Assembly: GCF_000243215.1 (NCBI RefSeq)
Contig: NZ_JH594596.1
Coordinates: 668,199 to 732,198 of the forward strand
Reading direction: 5' to 3'
DNA: 64,000 bases
From: Odoribacter laneus YIT 12061
GTDB taxonomy: Bacteria; Bacteroidota; Bacteroidia; Bacteroidales; Marinifilaceae
Shown: piece after piece, positions 61,098 to 64,000 of the stretch
Numbering within the stretch: the first letter of the stretch is position 1
How the letters are laid out: each line of letters opens with the position of its first letter
The notes under the pieces: model-generated
Database searches by the model: none
The model's input: only the letters and a program-made list of their open reading frames with translations
Told to the model about the DNA's origin: nothing
Translations under genes and position numbers: made by a program

Positions 61098-62036
61098 TCA
61101 ATCTTCATTGAGCGTGATTTCGTCCAGATGGAGCCGTCTGTAACAGTTTTCGGCAGCCGGACTGTCTTTGAACCGTATGTCGATGCGTCCGTTCTTGTAG
61201 AATTTGATCTGCCGAGCATTGTCCGTGGTAAGACTGTACCACTGTGTGATGTCCACGTTTCGCTCGTCAAGTCCGATAACCATTCCGGTTGAGCCGTTTA
61301 TCAGGTCATCCGAACCGTAGGCTATACCTTCACAGAAGATGTTCACCTTGTTTCTACAGTCGTATGAGAATTCGTATTCACCGTGATATTCCAGATGGAT
61401 GCTGTCCCAATATACGATATCAGGAAATGTTATCTTGTCCTTTTTCAGCTCGGGTTTGACCTTGCTCCAACGTGAGGGTCGTACCGTTTTCAGGAAACGG
61501 GCCAGCAGTTCCTCCTCGGCAGTTTCCCGGAAACTCTTTCCGCCCAGATGTTCGATGACAGAATCCACATAGGTCTGGTAGACCGGTCTGAATCCCATAG
61601 GCAATGTCTGTCCGTCAATTTTCGGGACAGGGACATCCACATTGTAGGTCTTGTTGAAATAGGAAATGATGCGGTTGGCAAAGTTCGCATTGGCATTGTG
61701 GCTCTTGTCCACAAGGTCGTTAATGAGGTTGAACGGTTTGAACTCATTGTGCGAATAATCATCCTGCCCGTTGTGGAAATAAAAGTCGCGGATGGAGACC
61801 TTGCCGTTGTCCTCGTACTTGAACTGTCTTTCTTTCCGGTACTGTTCCGCATCCTCCTTGAAGATGGCATACCACTTTTCTATCTGGTTGAGTGTCTTGT
61901 ACAGAAGATCCTGCTGTGACTGGCAATAGAGCCTGTCCTGTTCGGTAATCTTTTCCTCGTTTCTTACTTGTACGCTCAGAATGCCGGAAAGCAGGTCGGG
62001 AGCGTTACCGGCCTTGATTGATGTTGTTGTCTGCAT
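61098..62036 (-). CDS. DUF4942 family protein
   Basis: A 312-residue protein. LYKTLNQIEKWYAIFKEDAEQY, FNLINDLVDKSHNANANFANRIISYFN and YVDSVIEHLGGKSF match my memory of DUF4942, common in Bacteroidales and plasmid accessory regions beside methylase-helicase genes. Function unknown. Second gene behind hairpin copy 6. Confidence 0.72.
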   Translation of the reverse strand: MQTTTSIKAGNAPDLLSGILSVQVRNEEKITEQDRLYCQSQQDLLYKTLNQIEKWYAIFKEDAEQYRKERQFKYEDNGKVSIRDFYFHNGQDDYSHNEFKPFNLINDLVDKSHNANANFANRIISYFNKTYNVDVPVPKIDGQTLPMGFRPVYQTYVDSVIEHLGGKSFRETAEEELLARFLKTVRPSRWSKVKPELKKDKITFPDIVYWDSIHLEYHGEYEFSYDCRNKVNIFCEGIAYGSDDLINGSTGMVIGLDERNVDITQWYSLTTDNARQIKFYKNGRIDIRFKDSPAAENCYRRLHLDEITLNED

Positions 62037-62056
62037 ATCGGTTGTAATTTAAGATG

Positions 62057-62893
62057 TTAGAAATTTTGTGGCTTGATCCGGTAGAAGTACGTGATGTGCT
62101 GTTCCATGTCCTTGACTATCTTGACTTGTTCAGGATAAAAATTGAATCTCCGTTCAACAGCCGGTTCATCAATTTTATTCCATTCGTCTTGCGTGATAAA
62201 ACGGTTTTCATGACGGAAGCACCATACCACGATTTGATTTGCCCAGTTACCCTTGAACACCGTTCCTTCATAGTCTTCCAGGAACTGTCTGAAATCGGTT
62301 TCATTCCGGAAAGCGATATCGAAACTTTGATAAAGATTGCCTTTTTCCGTATCCATTCTTTTATTCAGGTAAAACTTCCGGTAGGTCTCGGTAGTGTAAT
62401 TGCCATACTTTGGATTGGGTTCGGCATAGAACCATAGCGGCACTCTGGCCAGAAAGGTGACCGAGCCGTTGGCACATGCTCCACAGCTTCCCCAATCCTT
62501 GAAAGCACCTTCCGTCCATTTCAGGAATTTCATGTCCTTCGGGTTTACACGGTGGAATGCTCCACCGCTGACACTCAGACGGATGCTTCCGTCCTCCTTC
62601 CATACAAAAGGCACATAGGGCCGTTCGCATACGGACAGGCGTTCTTCATCCCTGTGCATGTGATCGATTAGGGCATGTCCGTAATAATCTCCATGCTCGG
62701 TGACATATACCACTCTGTCACCGACTTGCGGTGTGATTTCCGAGCGTGTCCGTTCGATGAGTTGCACGTAATTGTTGGCCATATCCACATCATCCTGCGT
62801 AAGCCAATGTTCACGGTCGTATGAAACATTCAGTTCTCTGAGTGTTTCGATACTGTACTTGTCTTTTGCCATCTGTTGTAACATAACAATCAA
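62057..62893 (-). CDS. DUF4121 family protein
   Basis: Up to 278 residues; the most likely start is MAKDKYSIETLRELN at 62872. Segments ITPQVGDRVVYVTEHGDYYGHALIDHMH and SGGAFHRVNPKDMKFLKWTEGAFKDWGSCGACANGSVTFLARVPLWFY fit DUF4121, a conserved ICE protein of unknown function. First gene behind hairpin copy 6. Confidence 0.75.
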   Translation of the reverse strand: MIVMLQQMAKDKYSIETLRELNVSYDREHWLTQDDVDMANNYVQLIERTRSEITPQVGDRVVYVTEHGDYYGHALIDHMHRDEERLSVCERPYVPFVWKEDGSIRLSVSGGAFHRVNPKDMKFLKWTEGAFKDWGSCGACANGSVTFLARVPLWFYAEPNPKYGNYTTETYRKFYLNKRMDTEKGNLYQSFDIAFRNETDFRQFLEDYEGTVFKGNWANQIVVWCFRHENRFITQDEWNKIDEPAVERRFNFYPEQVKIVKDMEQHITYFYRIKPQNF

Positions 62894-62917
62894 TATTTGT
62901 TAGTCCGGCATTTCGGG

Positions 62918-63095
62918 GCCGGAGTTCCCATAACTACAGGCTTTAAAAGGTCGTGTTCCGTACATGCAAGGCTTCGGGAAAAAATACCGCAAGCCCTTCG
63001 GGCGAGGATGATTTTTTCCACGAACCCGAAGGGCTTGGCCTTGCTTGGACGAGTAGAACACGAGTTACCTTTGCCTGTGGTTATGGGGACTCGGC
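62918..63095 (+). repeat. Structured hairpin element, copy 6 (candidate single-strand promoter)
   Basis: GCCGGAGTTCCCATAACTACAGGC pairs almost perfectly with the segment ending GGGGACTCGGC, CGTGTTC pairs with GAACACG, and GCAAGGC with GCCTTGC. TACCTTTG (63066-63073) lies in the loop opposite TTTAAAAGGT; CTTG lies 22 bases upstream. The core reads TTCGGGAAAAAATACCGCAAGCCC...GGGCGAGGATGATTTTTTCC. Confidence 0.8.
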
Positions 63096-63172
63096 TACTG
63101 AATATTTATTTTTTTCTCAATCTTATCCGATAAGATTGAAGTCATTTATTATGTCCTTTAAAATAGAAATGT

Positions 63173-63180
63173 TATCTTTG
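63173..63180 (+). promoter_or_regulatory. -7-like element before the recombinase remnant
   Basis: TATCTTTG matches TAnnTTTG. A clear -33 element is missing (TTTA about 14-15 bases upstream). It is the only promoter-like signal to the left of the recombinase remnant. Confidence 0.35.
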
Positions 63181-63325
63181 TAATCGAATTAAAGAGTTAT
63201 TTGAAAGCATGAGAAATATGGCAGTTCTACACAGTCCAGCTTTTTCTTATCCGTTGCCCGTTCTCGTGCGAGTTTTATCCAATCTGTTGATATTCAAAGG
63301 GAAAATACTTTATTACAACAAAGAT

Positions 63326-63724
63326 TCGTAAACTGATCGACAAAGACTTCGTTAGTAAGACCGTTCAACGGTATGAAATTACTACCCGATATTTGGAGGA
63401 ATTCATTAAGAAAGAATCTTAGCTATCGGATATTGCCTTAAATAACTTGGAAGCCAACTTCATTTGAAAGAAATTGCCGATGTGTGTGAAATACATAAAA
63501 ACCTCTCCACACACACCGCTAGGCACTCGTATGCCACCTCTATATGCCTTGTGAATAGCGTAAGCATGGAGAATGTAGCAAAGATGTTAATACATGATGC
63601 GGAAGTGGCGGAAGCTTTGGGCATTGCTTGCATATTATATGCAGGCGGACATAATAGTCTGTATCTGCTTTCTGGAAAGGCTGTGGTGGTTACAAAACTA
63701 AATGATATGCTTTCATTTATTTAA
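63326..63724 (+). pseudogene. Decayed tyrosine recombinase (integrase) remnant
   Basis: Two pieces in different frames. The first (KLIDKDFVSKTVQRYEITTRYLEEFIKKES, then stop, then LSDIALNNLEANFI) looks like the core-binding domain of Bacteroidetes phage-type integrases. The second (63464-63724: MKEIADVCEIHKNLSTHTARHSYATSICLVNSVSMENVAKML) is the catalytic C terminus with HTARH, but it then changes to unrelated sequence before the Tyr region. The middle of the catalytic domain is missing. It cannot be functional. It may mark an old ICE end. Confidence 0.75.
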
Positions 63725-64000
63725 TCGGAAATTCCTCTGCTTATAATTCTCCGGGATATATATGTTGAGTACGGTTAGCCTGATACTTTGCTCTCTTTTC
63801 TGATAGTGAAGAAAATTCAAATGGCCTATACGCCCACAAATAAACTTAACAAAAAAGGAAGGGAATATCTCCTTTTTTTATTTCTCAAACGGCAACTTAA
63901 GTCGGTTATTTATGAGAAGTAAATTAGTGAAAAGATATGCTGAAAACAAGGGTAACTCTTTTTTTCTTTCGTTATATATGGATAGAAACGAAAAAAATGC
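63725..64000. other. AT-rich flank with one stem-loop
   Basis: No credible gene. AAAAAAGGA and TCCTTTTTT at 63851-63878 form a 9-base stem with a 10-base loop, terminator-like on both strands. Possibly chromosomal or older-element DNA outside the ICE. Confidence 0.5.

Noticed and set aside
24946..63073. TACCTTTGC in the hairpins read as CTnDOT-type attachment cores (GTAnnTTTGC)
   Set aside because: The preceding base is not G in most copies, the elements stand at operon starts, and the covarying stems and shared core are not features of att sites.
16533..63095. Hairpins as 5'-leader riboswitches of the minus-strand operons
   Set aside because: This needs a minus-strand promoter to the right of each hairpin; none with TAnnTTTG was found there, whereas the -7 element lies inside the 3' arm on the plus strand. 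Not fully excluded without RNA mapping.
1..64000. CRISPR arrays, rRNA and tRNA genes
   Set aside because: No spaced repeats of CRISPR type and no rRNA or tRNA-like sequence was noticed in reading the window.

Overview
The window looks like Bacteroides/Parabacteroides-type DNA (order Bacteroidales). It carries ermF next to an IS4351 end, a CTnDOT-style tra operon (TraE to TraQ), a MobA/MobB/MobC set, promoters of the Bacteroides type (TTTG, about 20 bases, TAnnTTTG) and a Wzx/Wzy surface-polysaccharide operon. No rRNA or tRNA gene was seen. Most of the window (about 12.4-63.1 kb) is an integrative conjugative element (ICE). Its functional integrase is not in view; only a decayed tyrosine recombinase lies at the right.

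Layout. (1) 1-3.8 kb, AT-rich resistance patch: IS4351 end, ermF, then a class D beta-lactamase and a truncated exonuclease-BRCT gene, each followed by a long imperfect palindrome resembling an integron attC site, then an IS1595-family element. (2) 3.8-12.1 kb: a minus-strand polysaccharide operon (flippase, acetyltransferase, pyruvyltransferase, GT2, polymerase, GT4, a truncated GT4 copy, initiating sugar transferase). (3) 12.4-24.7 kb: minus-strand ICE genes (PRTRC proteins, topoisomerase III, DUF3945/DUF4099 proteins, small unknowns) plus a plus-strand Abi_2 gene and a probable small RNA. (4) 25-31.5 kb: AlbA/Schlafen-type regulator, zinc protein, coupling protein, relaxase, MobA and an oriT with an IncP-like nic motif on the + strand. 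(5) 31.5-50.5 kb: ParA-like gene and conjugation genes on the + strand, interrupted by a dead IS66 element and by a two-gene minus-strand candidate defence cassette (HEPN-type protein plus AbiH). (6) 50.6-62.9 kb: mainly minus-strand accessory operons, including an ArdA-like antirestriction protein, a J-domain protein, DUF4942 and DUF4121 proteins and a 1000-residue DNA methylase-helicase, plus a second AbiH gene.

The most interesting signal is a family of six long imperfect hairpins (156-178 nt; 16533, 17138, 24803, 51926, 57820, 62918), all in the same orientation. They share an inner core, but their outer stems differ in sequence while keeping complementarity. In each, the 3' arm carries a Bacteroides -7 element (TACCTTTG; CACCTTTG in one copy), mostly lying in an internal bulge and preceded by a paired CTTG 22-25 nt upstream. 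Each lies 22-62 nt before the first gene of a minus-strand operon. If the + strand is the transferred strand, as the nic motif suggests, each folded hairpin would form a promoter on single-stranded DNA pointing into that operon. This is the logic of the F-plasmid Frpo and ColIb-P9 ssi promoters. The operons downstream include ArdA, the methylase-helicase and the PRTRC genes, which suits expression early after entry. I ran no folding or database searches; family names rest on recognised motifs and gene order.
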